A stretch of 64,000 bases of DNA from DIGJ01 sp041739345 (GTDB lineage: Bacteria; Bacillota; Clostridia; Lachnospirales; Lachnospiraceae): the NCBI GenBank assembly GCA_041739345.1, contig JBGSNZ010000021.1, forward strand, positions 248,001-312,000. Reading direction: 5' to 3'. This document shows, piece after piece, positions 50,657 to 58,070 of this stretch. The translations under genes and the position numbers were made by a program. The notes beneath the pieces are model-generated. The model had not been told where the DNA came from. It was given only the letters and a program-made list of their open reading frames with translations, and did no database searches. How positions within the stretch are numbered: the first letter of the stretch is position 1; each line of letters begins with the position of its first letter.

Positions 50657-51046
50657 ATGGATGTAAAAATAAAACGTTTAGGTGATGCAGAATTGGAAAT
50701 CATGATGATTTTATGGCATAGTAATGAATCGGTTACTTCTAATTATATATTGGATCAGCTAAAGGAAAAGCGAAAATGGGTATTATCAACATTAATGACC
50801 TCTCTGGCAAGACTAGCAGAAAAAGGATTCGTTAATTGTGACAGAACGACTCGAACCAATCATTATTCGGCACTGGTAACAGAAAATGAATATAAGATAC
50901 AAGAAAGTAAATCTTTTTTAGAAAAACTATATGGAAATTCCTTAAAAAGCTTTGTTACTAGTTTATATGATGATCAGGCAATCAATCATGCTGACTTAAA
51001 AGAATTGCAAACATATCTAAATGAAATAGAAAAGGAGAAAAGCTGA
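50657..51046 (+). CDS. BlaI/MecI family repressor
   Basis: A 129-residue winged-helix repressor. It reads RLGDAELEIMMILWHSNESVTSNYIL, then LSTLMTSLARLAEKGFVNCDRTTRTNHYSALVTENEYK, the Penicillinase_R consensus, with a C-terminal helical dimer arm. The gene overlaps its M56 sensor partner (TGATG). Two palindromes cover the promoter. The system probably senses cell-wall damage or antibiotic and derepresses itself on cleavage. No beta-lactamase gene is adjacent. Confidence 0.94.
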   Translation: MDVKIKRLGDAELEIMMILWHSNESVTSNYILDQLKEKRKWVLSTLMTSLARLAEKGFVNCDRTTRTNHYSALVTENEYKIQESKSFLEKLYGNSLKSFVTSLYDDQAINHADLKELQTYLNEIEKEKS

Positions 51047-52854
51047 TGACAAATCAATGGTTTCTTTCACTTCTTGAGGTTTCCCTTACAACAAGCATAG
51101 TTATTCTGACTATAAAAATGCTTTCTTTTTTGATCAATGCGCATTATGCAGCGAAATGGAAAAAATTAATATGGTTAATCATTGCGATTAGGCTCCTTAT
51201 TCCAATTAATTTTTCAATTGCAAATGCACCAATCCAGGTGAATATTCCTGATGGTAATGTTTTAGAGGATGCTACACAATCGACGATAGATGACAAGAAA
51301 GCGGATGAGGTAAAGGAAGCAGTAACGCTAATATCAGATGAAGCCACAAACAGCACAGTGCTACCGAATCAATTGACAAGGGACATGAAGAACCGGTTTA
51401 CTTGGATGGACGCTATCTTAATTGTTTGGGGCAGTGGCTGTATGATATTTTTATTCTATCATATTATAGGATATCTGTACTTTAGGAAACAGATATTGCG
51501 TTGGAGTAGGGTTTCTAGGTTAGAGAGTGCAAATAAAATAATATCAGAACTTTCTACGGGGATGAAACTAAAAAAGCATCTTAAAGTTTATGAATGTGAT
51601 AGAATTGCAAGCCCTTCCCTTATGGGATTTGTTTTTCCTATTTTAGTAATACCTTCTGAACATTATTCGAAGGAAGAATTAACCTTTATAATCAAACATG
51701 AACTAACACATTACAAACATGGTGATTTGTGGTACAAATTAATATTGCTTTTGGCAAACTCAGTTCACTGGTTTAATCCGGTAGTCTATCTGCTTCGTAA
51801 AGAATCCGACATTGATATGGAATTTTCCTGTGATGATGCTGTAATAAAAGGCATGTCACAAGATAACAAAAAAACTTACGGTGAAACCATTCTTTCTTGT
51901 ATTAATAAACAGAAAATGCGAAAGGTTTCCTTGACGACATGTTTTACTGATACTACAAAAAACCTTAAGGATAGGTTTAACAATATTTTTAATAAAGGGA
52001 AAAAGCGAAGTGGAAGGATAATTATTTTTATTATTCTGCTTTTTATAGTATCGATAAGTGCTATGGTAGTTTTTACGAACGAAAGTAACAAACAAACCGT
52101 TTCGGATGAATTAAAATGGTATGGAGCGAAAAGTCTTATTTTTGGGCAGACGAAACTACCAGAAGAATTAATTGGAACTAGTGATGAATGGACTGCATTT
52201 TTAGAAAGTGACAAAACGATTGCCCTGGTAGCAGATATCCCAAGTGAGGATATTTATGTTTACGGATTAAAAGAAAATGGGGAGGAAGAGGGTACCTATA
52301 CTCTGCACGGAATCTACATAAGGCAAGGTAGCGAGATTCAAGTGCTCGATATCGATTGGGGTATTTATGCTGAAGTCCCTATAATACAATATGAAGATTA
52401 TGATCAGGATGGAACGAAAGAATTAGCAATGATTTTGAGAAGTGCAAGCGGTACCGGAATTGCATTTAATGACCTACATATATTAGAAAAAAATGAAGAA
52501 GGTGGATGGACCGATCATCTATTCACTGCCGCCGACTGGAGCGATATCATAAATGATAGACTTACGTATCAAGAGCAAGATGGCATATTAACTATGGCAA
52601 TCGATGGAGAAGATACAGGACTTCAAATTGATATAGCATCGCTTGAAAAGGAATGGGGCAACAAATTAGATGCAGTTAGTTTTGGGAATGTTGGGGAGTT
52701 TTCATTCAAAGATGGAAAAATATTATTGCAAGTACAGCCTATCGCTACAGTTGGAAACTGGGTGACCCCTCAAAGTATTACTGATACCTATATTAATATG
52801 GAAGTACTTTATAATAATGGGTTTGATTTAAAGAATGCGTTTGGATCCGATTAA
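51046..52854 (+). CDS. M56 family (BlaR1/MecR1-like) sensor peptidase
   Basis: A 602-residue membrane protein. The M56 domain (about 1-330) has four helices and the zinc site HELTHYKHGD (~217), with a distal IDMEFSCDD. The C-terminal extracellular part after the last helix (IIIFIILLFIVSISAMVVF, ~325) is not a penicillin-binding sensor. It contains an EDYDQDGTKELAMI segment like calcium-loop/VCBS repeats. The signal sensed therefore may not be a beta-lactam. It is coupled with blaI by a TGATG overlap. Confidence 0.9.
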   Translation: MTNQWFLSLLEVSLTTSIVILTIKMLSFLINAHYAAKWKKLIWLIIAIRLLIPINFSIANAPIQVNIPDGNVLEDATQSTIDDKKADEVKEAVTLISDEATNSTVLPNQLTRDMKNRFTWMDAILIVWGSGCMIFLFYHIIGYLYFRKQILRWSRVSRLESANKIISELSTGMKLKKHLKVYECDRIASPSLMGFVFPILVIPSEHYSKEELTFIIKHELTHYKHGDLWYKLILLLANSVHWFNPVVYLLRKESDIDMEFSCDDAVIKGMSQDNKKTYGETILSCINKQKMRKVSLTTCFTDTTKNLKDRFNNIFNKGKKRSGRIIIFIILLFIVSISAMVVFTNESNKQTVSDELKWYGAKSLIFGQTKLPEELIGTSDEWTAFLESDKTIALVADIPSEDIYVYGLKENGEEEGTYTLHGIYIRQGSEIQVLDIDWGIYAEVPIIQYEDYDQDGTKELAMILRSASGTGIAFNDLHILEKNEEGGWTDHLFTAADWSDIINDRLTYQEQDGILTMAIDGEDTGLQIDIASLEKEWGNKLDAVSFGNVGEFSFKDGKILLQVQPIATVGNWVTPQSITDTYINMEVLYNNGFDLKNAFGSD

Positions 52855-52873
52855 AATATTGATTATTCGGAAA

Positions 52874-52905
52874 AATTTGTAGGTAAGTTATTTGAATTTG
52901 TAGGT
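52874..52905 (+). promoter_or_regulatory. Direct repeats matching a LytTR-type binding site
   Basis: AATTTGTAGGT occurs at 52874-52884 and 52895-52905, exactly 21 bp apart, so both face the same side of the helix. LytTR proteins typically bind such paired direct repeats. They lie upstream of the LytTR gene start at 52967. Confidence 0.65.
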
Positions 52906-52966
52906 TGGTAGTTGTTTTGTTGCAATAGAAGTTTTGGTTCGCTAAGATGTAAACGAGGTGTGATAG

Positions 52967-53395
52967 ATGAAGCTCATTTTAAAGGAAATTCCAGAAAAGG
53001 AATTAACGGTAACCATTGAATATCCAAAAAAGGATGAAAAAGTAAGGCGTTTGATACATAAAGTTAAAGATTTAGAGTATGCGCTCATGGGAACGGATAA
53101 CGGTAGAGATTTTCGCATTCTGGTAGAAGATATATACTATTTAGAGAGTGTTGATAAGAAAGTGTTTATCTATACAAAAGATAGTGTTTATCGTTCGGAA
53201 AAGCGCCTATATCAGTTAGAAGCGGAATTAAAGTCTTTTAAATTTGTAAAGGTAAATAAGTGTTGCTTGCTTAATATCATGGTTTTAAACAACCTAAAAA
53301 CCTTAATGAATAGCAGGCTTGAAGCGCAGCTTGATAATGGAGAGAAAATAGTGGTTTCAAGAACTTATATAGAAGCAATCAAAAATGCAATCTAA
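52967..53395 (+). CDS. LytTR-domain DNA-binding protein
   Basis: A 142-residue regulator without receiver domain. The LytTR domain covers residues ~50-140: ILVEDIYYLESVDKKVFIYTKDSVYRSEKRLYQLEAEL, then FVKVNKCCLLNIMVLNNL and RLEAQLDNGEKIVVSRTY. In short LytTR proteins paired with DUF3021 membrane proteins, the partner controls activity. GAGG precedes the start. Direct repeats upstream suggest autoregulation. It is the first gene of a LytTR-DUF3021-CPBP operon. Confidence 0.92.
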   Translation: MKLILKEIPEKELTVTIEYPKKDEKVRRLIHKVKDLEYALMGTDNGRDFRILVEDIYYLESVDKKVFIYTKDSVYRSEKRLYQLEAELKSFKFVKVNKCCLLNIMVLNNLKTLMNSRLEAQLDNGEKIVVSRTYIEAIKNAI

Positions 53396-53405
53396 AGGGA
53401 GTGAG

Positions 53406-53813
53406 ATGATGAAAGGATTAATCAAAAAGACATTATTATTGTCATCCTTAATTATAATGGTAGTATTTTTAATATCATGGGCTTTGTTTGGTTATGAAGA
53501 TGAAATTGGTTTGGTAATGAAACTATTTGGAATTGCATTTTTAACAAATGTTGTGGAGCTTATTTTTATCAACTTGCATTTGGAAAATTTCTTGTTGGAG
53601 ATGGTTTTGGAAAATTTAATTGTGACAGGTATTGTATTGATACTTGGAGTATGGTTTGGCTGGTTTTTTGAGATAAATTGGTGGATGGTCTTTGTTTACG
53701 TTACCCCAGTATATGTGTTGGCATACATACTTGGAATAACTCATATTAAGAAAGATGTAGATTGGATTAACGAAATCTTAACGAAAAACCGGGGAGAAAG
53801 TGATGATGAATAA
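53406..53813 (+). CDS. DUF3021 membrane protein (partner of LytTR)
   Basis: A 135-residue protein (start at 53406 or 53409, both with AAAGGGAG) with four predicted helices: the N-terminus, IGLVMKLFGIAFLTNVVELIFI, LENLIVTGIVLILGVWFGWFF and WWMVFVYVTPVYVLAYILGI. It ends in an acidic tail. DUF3021 proteins are the standard partner of stand-alone LytTR regulators and antagonise or sequester them at the membrane. It overlaps the CPBP gene start by ten bases, so the three genes are coupled. Confidence 0.85.
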   Translation: MMKGLIKKTLLLSSLIIMVVFLISWALFGYEDEIGLVMKLFGIAFLTNVVELIFINLHLENFLLEMVLENLIVTGIVLILGVWFGWFFEINWWMVFVYVTPVYVLAYILGITHIKKDVDWINEILTKNRGESDDE

Positions 53814-54681
53814 AAAAGTGAATGTATCGGACAAAAGACTATTTCTATTTTTTATAATTACATTATTATGGACCTGGATATGTGGTTTTACTCCCGTAAT
53901 TTTAGGAATCACAGGAACTCCACTAGGAACCTTAATTTTCTATTTTGGTGGTGGTGCACCTTCTGTTGTCGCACTGTTTTTGGTAGCATTTACTTATTCG
54001 AAAGAAGCTAGGCGGGATTATTTTTATCGATGTTTTAGCTTCAAATATATGGGATGGAAATGGCCGTTATGGATCATTTTCTATTTTGGGGCAATCACAG
54101 TTCTCGGACTATTGATTGGTACGAAACTATTGAACCTGAATATGCCAGGAATGGATTACATACAGGCAGTAATGAAAGCACCCTACATGATTTTAATCGT
54201 TATTTTTCTAAGCCTTATATCGGGACCTTTGAATGAAGAATTTGGATGGAGGGGATATGCGCTTGATAAATTGCTTGTACGTTTTGGCTTTCTTGGAGCT
54301 TCCTTACTGCTTGGATTTATTTGGGGCATCTGGCATTTGGCATGGTATTTTACACCGGGACAAGCGCAATACGATATGTTACAGAAATCAGTTTTTGATG
54401 CTGCGATGTTTATTCCTTCGATTATGTTTTTAAACATCGTTGTAACGTTTGTTTATATTAAAACAAAACGCAGTATTTTGGCAGGCGCACTTGTACATAT
54501 GTTTGGAAATTTGATAAACAGTCAGATGCTCTCGCCCTATACACAGGATATGGGAATGTGTATTCGTTACATAAAAATGTCATTTTGCATTGTCATAATG
54601 ATATATGCAATACGATCAAAATCGTTCAAAGAGGAAGTAAAAAATCAAATCGCAGAAATGCAGTTGTATGAAATGCGTTAG
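53803..54681 (+). CDS. CPBP family intramembrane metalloprotease
   Basis: A 292-residue membrane protein with about eight helices. The catalytic motifs of the CPBP/ABI (Rce1-like) family are clear: NEEFGWRGYALDKL (EE-x3-R), GIWHLAWYF with His, and a late ILAGALVHMFGNLIN with His and Asn. It would cleave membrane substrates or, in bacteria, provide bacteriocin immunity-type functions. GGGGAG precedes the overlapping start. It is the last gene of the LytTR operon, so it is the likely regulated effector. Confidence 0.9.
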   Translation: MMNKKVNVSDKRLFLFFIITLLWTWICGFTPVILGITGTPLGTLIFYFGGGAPSVVALFLVAFTYSKEARRDYFYRCFSFKYMGWKWPLWIIFYFGAITVLGLLIGTKLLNLNMPGMDYIQAVMKAPYMILIVIFLSLISGPLNEEFGWRGYALDKLLVRFGFLGASLLLGFIWGIWHLAWYFTPGQAQYDMLQKSVFDAAMFIPSIMFLNIVVTFVYIKTKRSILAGALVHMFGNLINSQMLSPYTQDMGMCIRYIKMSFCIVIMIYAIRSKSFKEEVKNQIAEMQLYEMR

Positions 54682-54688
54682 TAGACAT

Positions 54689-54724
54689 AATGAAGCACAA
54701 GTGCCTAATCACTTGTGCTTCATT
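54689..54724 (+). terminator. Terminator after the CPBP gene
   Basis: AATGAAGCACAAGTG (54689-54703) pairs perfectly with CACTTGTGCTTCATT (54710-54724). The U-run is weak. Confidence 0.75.
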
Positions 54725-54731
54725 GTATATC

Positions 54732-54800
54732 GCTTATTAAAATTGATAATCGTATTGAGGTAAGTGCAGATGCTGTTTGTGCACTGGGATGTAAATTGAA
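54732..54800 (+). repeat. Dispersed ~70-bp repeat, copy A
   Basis: This segment (starting GCTTATTAAAATTGATAATC) matches, in inverted orientation, 61303-61370, and partly matches 61421-61489. It lies directly after a terminator. Confidence 0.85.
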
Positions 54801-54853
54801 CATAGACTATATTTTTCACCCATCCTCTTTTTTCATTTTCTGTATATCGATTT

Positions 54854-55627
54854 CTAATTTCCGCTCTCTATACTGATTTCATTAAATTTATCCAGAATTT
54901 CTGAAAGTGCCAGATTATTTTTGGCCTCTCCGCTTTTATCAATAATGCAATCACCCTGGTGCATCATAAGAATACGGTTTCCATAGGAGATAGCAAACTT
55001 TAAATTGTGCGTTACCATAATCGTAGTCAGTTTTTTTTCTGTTACGATTTCATTCGTAAGCTCCATTATGATTTCGCTCGTTTTTGGATCAAGTGCGGCT
55101 GTATGTTCATCCAGAATTAAGATTTTATTTGGAGTGAGAGTGGCAGTGATCATAGCAAGAGCCTGTCGTTGTCCTCCAGATAGGTTGCCTACGTTATCGT
55201 GAATACGATTTTCCAGTCCCAAATGAAGCTTTTCCAATTGTGTGCGATAAAAATCAATGCGATCTTTGTTTACCGCTTTCTTAAACAGAAAAGGTTTCCC
55301 TTTGTTATCTGCAAGTGCCATATTTTCTAAAATAGAAAAAGATGCACAAGAGCCTTTCGCTGGGTCTTGATAAACACGTGCTATAAATTCGGAACGCTTA
55401 AAATCTTTCATTTTCGTGATGTCCTGATTGTTTATCAGCATACATCCATTATCAATAGGAAGAGAACCGCAGATGATGTTTAATAAAGTACTTTTACCAG
55501 AGCCATTGCTACCGATGACGGAGATAAACTGATCTTTTTCTACGGTTAAGTTAAAATCTGTGAAAATAGGTGTTTCATTTACAGTACCACGAAAAAAGGT
55601 CTTATCAATGTGTTCTAAGTTAAGCAT
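54854..55627 (-). CDS. ABC importer ATP-binding protein (COG1101 type)
   Basis: A 257-residue minus-strand ATPase, last gene of a three-gene importer. Walker A is GSNGSGKST (~38), the signature is LSGGQRQA (~149) and Walker B is ILILDEHTAALDP (~170). The D-E-H-T-A-A-L-D form is characteristic of COG1101/TrpZ-like ATPases. It overlaps the permease gene by eight bases. The operon is headed by a T-box leader, so the transporter probably carries an amino acid or its precursor. Confidence 0.93.
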   Translation of the reverse strand: MLNLEHIDKTFFRGTVNETPIFTDFNLTVEKDQFISVIGSNGSGKSTLLNIICGSLPIDNGCMLINNQDITKMKDFKRSEFIARVYQDPAKGSCASFSILENMALADNKGKPFLFKKAVNKDRIDFYRTQLEKLHLGLENRIHDNVGNLSGGQRQALAMITATLTPNKILILDEHTAALDPKTSEIIMELTNEIVTEKKLTTIMVTHNLKFAISYGNRILMMHQGDCIIDKSGEAKNNLALSEILDKFNEISIESGN

Positions 55628-56507
55628 TTTTACGGCCTCCCTTCCTTAATAAATCTTTTGATACCAGTGCGATAAGGAAAATACTTGCCATCAAAAGTTT
55701 TAAATTATTTGGATTGAAGTCAAGTATTAATGCAATGGCAAGACATGCTTTATAAATGATAGATCCAAAAATTACCATTGTAGTACCCTTTATAAAGGAA
55801 ACGTGTGAAAAGATAGACATGCCGATGATAACAGAGGCCAATCCCATAACAAGCATACCAGTACCTGCGTTTACATCGAAGCTTCTCTGTTGTTGGCATA
55901 AGATGGAGCCTGCCGTTGCAGCAAGACCATTACATAACATAAGTCCTAATATTTTTACCTTGCCCTGATCTTTTGCAAGCATTGTTACGACGGTATGATT
56001 ATCGCCAACGGCACGAAGCAGTAATCCGGATTGCGTTTTAAAGTACCAGTCAAGCAATAGTTTAATTACTACAATACAAATAAAAATAATGAAAAGAGCA
56101 CTGAAATTTTGAAAGATACCACTGTTAAATATTGTGTTCTCGTTTGTAATCGGTAAAATGGGTTTTCCACCCGCAATCATTAAATTGATGGAGTAAAGAC
56201 CGGTCATCGTGATGATTCCTGCTAATAAGTCTTTAATTTTAAATACGACATGGAAGATACCAGTTAAAAATCCAGCAAAACATCCAGTCAAAAAAGCTAG
56301 CAGGATGGCAAGCCATGGGTTTACTCCTTGAAAGATGAGCATGGCAGTTATCGCAGATCCAAGCGGAAGAGTACCATCTACGGATAGGTCCGGAAAATCC
56401 AAAATGCGATAAGTGATATAGATACCCAAAGCAAGGATTCCGTAAATGAATCCCTGCTCTAAGATATTTGGAAAAATTGATATAAAGGTTGTAAGAAACT
56501 CGATCAT
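55620..56507 (-). CDS. ABC importer permease (COG4120 type)
   Basis: A 295-residue minus-strand permease with about eight to nine helices. Features such as GIYITYRILDFPDLSVDGTLPLGSAITAMLI, LAGIITMTGLYSINLMIAGGKP and LRAVGDNHTVVTMLAKDQGKVKILGLMLCNGLAA match the COG4120 family, related to branched-chain amino-acid permeases. This gene type always sits with COG2984 and COG1101 partners, as here. It is the membrane channel of the T-box-controlled importer. Confidence 0.93.
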   Translation of the reverse strand: MIEFLTTFISIFPNILEQGFIYGILALGIYITYRILDFPDLSVDGTLPLGSAITAMLIFQGVNPWLAILLAFLTGCFAGFLTGIFHVVFKIKDLLAGIITMTGLYSINLMIAGGKPILPITNENTIFNSGIFQNFSALFIIFICIVVIKLLLDWYFKTQSGLLLRAVGDNHTVVTMLAKDQGKVKILGLMLCNGLAATAGSILCQQQRSFDVNAGTGMLVMGLASVIIGMSIFSHVSFIKGTTMVIFGSIIYKACLAIALILDFNPNNLKLLMASIFLIALVSKDLLRKGGRKNA

Positions 56508-56560
56508 AATATTGCCCTTCTTGTTTTTCTTCTTGGTATTGTTTTCACATAGTCATGTAA

Positions 56561-57574
56561 TTATTCAGCGGTAAGGTAAGTCACGCTGTCTTTATATTCA
56601 TCTGGAATGCTAAGAGAAAAACGATCCAATGCTTCTTGATTTGCAACAGGAGTACAAGCAGAGATGACTTCGACTGGCATTTTGCTAATGTCTTCTCCAT
56701 TTAATACGTTTGCAGCCATCTTTCCCGTTGTAACACCAAGTTCATAATAATCAATATTTTGAGCCGCTACACAGCCTTTTTTTACTTGTTCTTGTTCGGA
56801 GCCATACACTGGAATACCAGCATCATTTGCCTTTGCAAGTACAGTGTCTAAGTTATTTACTACATTATTATCAGTAAAGTTGTTTATTACATCACATTTT
56901 GTTAGGAGTGTATCCATTGCAAGTGGAATATCCGAAGAAGCATTCACTCCGACTGCTTCAATGGTAAATCCATAAGTTGGAGCGAGTTCTTTGAATTTTT
57001 CTAAGTGAGTGAGAGAGTTTACTTCACTGGTGGTATAAAGAATTCCAATTGTTTTTGCATCAGGCATCATCGCACGAATTAATTGCATCTGTTGTTCTAG
57101 AGGAAGAGCATCACTGGTTCCAGTACAATTTGTTTCTGGAGACTCCAGCGATTTTACAAGTTCTGCAGAAACTGGATCGGAAACGGCTGTAAAAACAACT
57201 GGAATATCTGTTCCCACCGTTGAATTATAAGCGGCCATTGCAGTTGGCGTTGCAATCGCGCAAATCATATTATATTTTTTAGAAACAAAGGTATCTGTAA
57301 TCATAGCGGCATTCGAAGGTTCACCTTCTGCATTTTTGTAATCAATGGTAATGTTATCGCCGTCAACAAATCCTGCATCGGCAAGGCCCTTAATAAAGCC
57401 TTCACGGCAGTTATCTAAGGATGCATGAGGTGCAATTTGAGCAATTCCGATTTTTAATGTTTTTCCAGTATCGGTTGTCTTGTTCGTATCGGAAGAAGCA
57501 CCGGAATTGGAACAGCCTGTTAAAAGAGCGGCGGTTAATAAAGTTACCATGGTAATACGAGTTAGTTTTTTCAT
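56561..57574 (-). CDS. Substrate-binding lipoprotein (COG2984 type, TrpX-like)
   Basis: A 337-residue minus-strand lipoprotein. The signal peptide MKKLTRITMVTLLTAALLTGC ends in lipobox Cys21. The domain shows LKIGIAQIAPHASLDNCREGFIKGL, AEGEPSNAAMITDTFV, IPVVFTAVSDPVSAELVKSLE, TGTSDALPLEQQMQLIRAMMPDAKTIGILYTTSEVNS and KGCVAAQNIDYYELG, the COG2984 hallmark. Members have been proposed to bind tryptophan or other aromatic amino acids. It is the first gene after a T-box with apparent Tyr specifier. Confidence 0.95.
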   Translation of the reverse strand: MKKLTRITMVTLLTAALLTGCSNSGASSDTNKTTDTGKTLKIGIAQIAPHASLDNCREGFIKGLADAGFVDGDNITIDYKNAEGEPSNAAMITDTFVSKKYNMICAIATPTAMAAYNSTVGTDIPVVFTAVSDPVSAELVKSLESPETNCTGTSDALPLEQQMQLIRAMMPDAKTIGILYTTSEVNSLTHLEKFKELAPTYGFTIEAVGVNASSDIPLAMDTLLTKCDVINNFTDNNVVNNLDTVLAKANDAGIPVYGSEQEQVKKGCVAAQNIDYYELGVTTGKMAANVLNGEDISKMPVEVISACTPVANQEALDRFSLSIPDEYKDSVTYLTAE

Positions 57575-57650
57575 AATAAATCCTCCTAATTATTAGATAG
57601 TTTATTCAAAAAAACGAAGAAAACGCGAGTTGTAGTGATTTTAGGTATAA

Positions 57651-57692
57651 AAAAAACTCCCATCCCTGCAATATGCAAAGGGACAAGAGATT
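57651..57692 (-). terminator. T-box-controlled terminator
   Basis: On the minus strand, CTC...GTCCCT pairs with AGGGATGGGAG around the loop TTGCATATTGC, followed by TTTTTTTT (57650-57657 region). It is the read-through-controlled terminator of the leader. Confidence 0.88.
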
Positions 57693-57936
57693 AACCTGCG
57701 GTGCCACCCTAATATGATATACGTAGTATATCCACTCAGTCTTATGCTAACACATAAGCTCATTGGTAATGGGTTGAGATCCCATCAGAAACTACTCGGT
57801 AAAAATTACCTTTCAGTCTGCCCTCAAAAGTCCATTCTTACTATACTTCATTGCGACTTCTCAGCGTATGGTCGCTCTCTGGAAATGGGTGAATAGTAGT
57901 ACTCGTCTTTTTCAACGGTTTCTTGTTTTTTAGATT
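57651..57936 (-). promoter_or_regulatory. T-box riboswitch, apparent tyrosine specifier
   Basis: The minus-strand leader contains the T-box sequence AGGGTGGCACCGC (57698-57710), complementary to tRNA acceptor ends. Upstream are an AGAGA element and a GCGAC...GTCGC stem. The segment AATGAAGTATAGTAAG follows, in which GAA-N-XXX gives UAU (Tyr) as specifier codon. The T-box lies just before a rho-independent terminator, so uncharged tRNA would allow transcription of the ABC importer. The specifier reading is by analogy to glyQS and tyrS leaders and should be tested by folding. Confidence 0.85.
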
Positions 57937-57942
57937 ACAGTT

Positions 57943-57971
57943 ATCATATGCGACTTAAAATAATTTGTCAA
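57943..57971 (-). promoter_or_regulatory. T-box operon promoter
   Basis: On the minus strand, TTGACA (57971-57966), a 17-bp spacer and TATGAT (57948-57943) form a consensus promoter. Confidence 0.88.
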
Positions 57972-57992
57972 TACTTTTTTGAAAAAGTATTG
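57969..57992. repeat. Perfect 11-bp inverted repeat between divergent promoters
   Basis: CAATACTTTTT (57969-57979) and AAAAAGTATTG (57982-57992) with a two-base centre. It overlaps the -35 box of the T-box promoter and lies upstream of the helicase promoter. Confidence 0.7.
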
Positions 57993-57999
57993 ATAGCCT

Positions 58000-58028
58000 T
58001 TGTTTATTTTTACAAAATGTGGTACAAT
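58000..58028 (+). promoter_or_regulatory. Promoter of the SWIM/SNF2 gene
   Basis: TTGTTT (58000-58005), a 17-bp spacer, TGG extension and TACAAT (58023-58028), an extended -10 promoter. Confidence 0.65.
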
Positions 58029-58070
58029 GATAGGTGCGAAAGAAATAAGTATACAAAGGCGGTGATGGAA

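Noticed and set aside
57714..57896. 60-codon plus-strand ORF in the T-box region
   Set aside because: It lies on the opposite strand of a structured leader and has no ribosome site.
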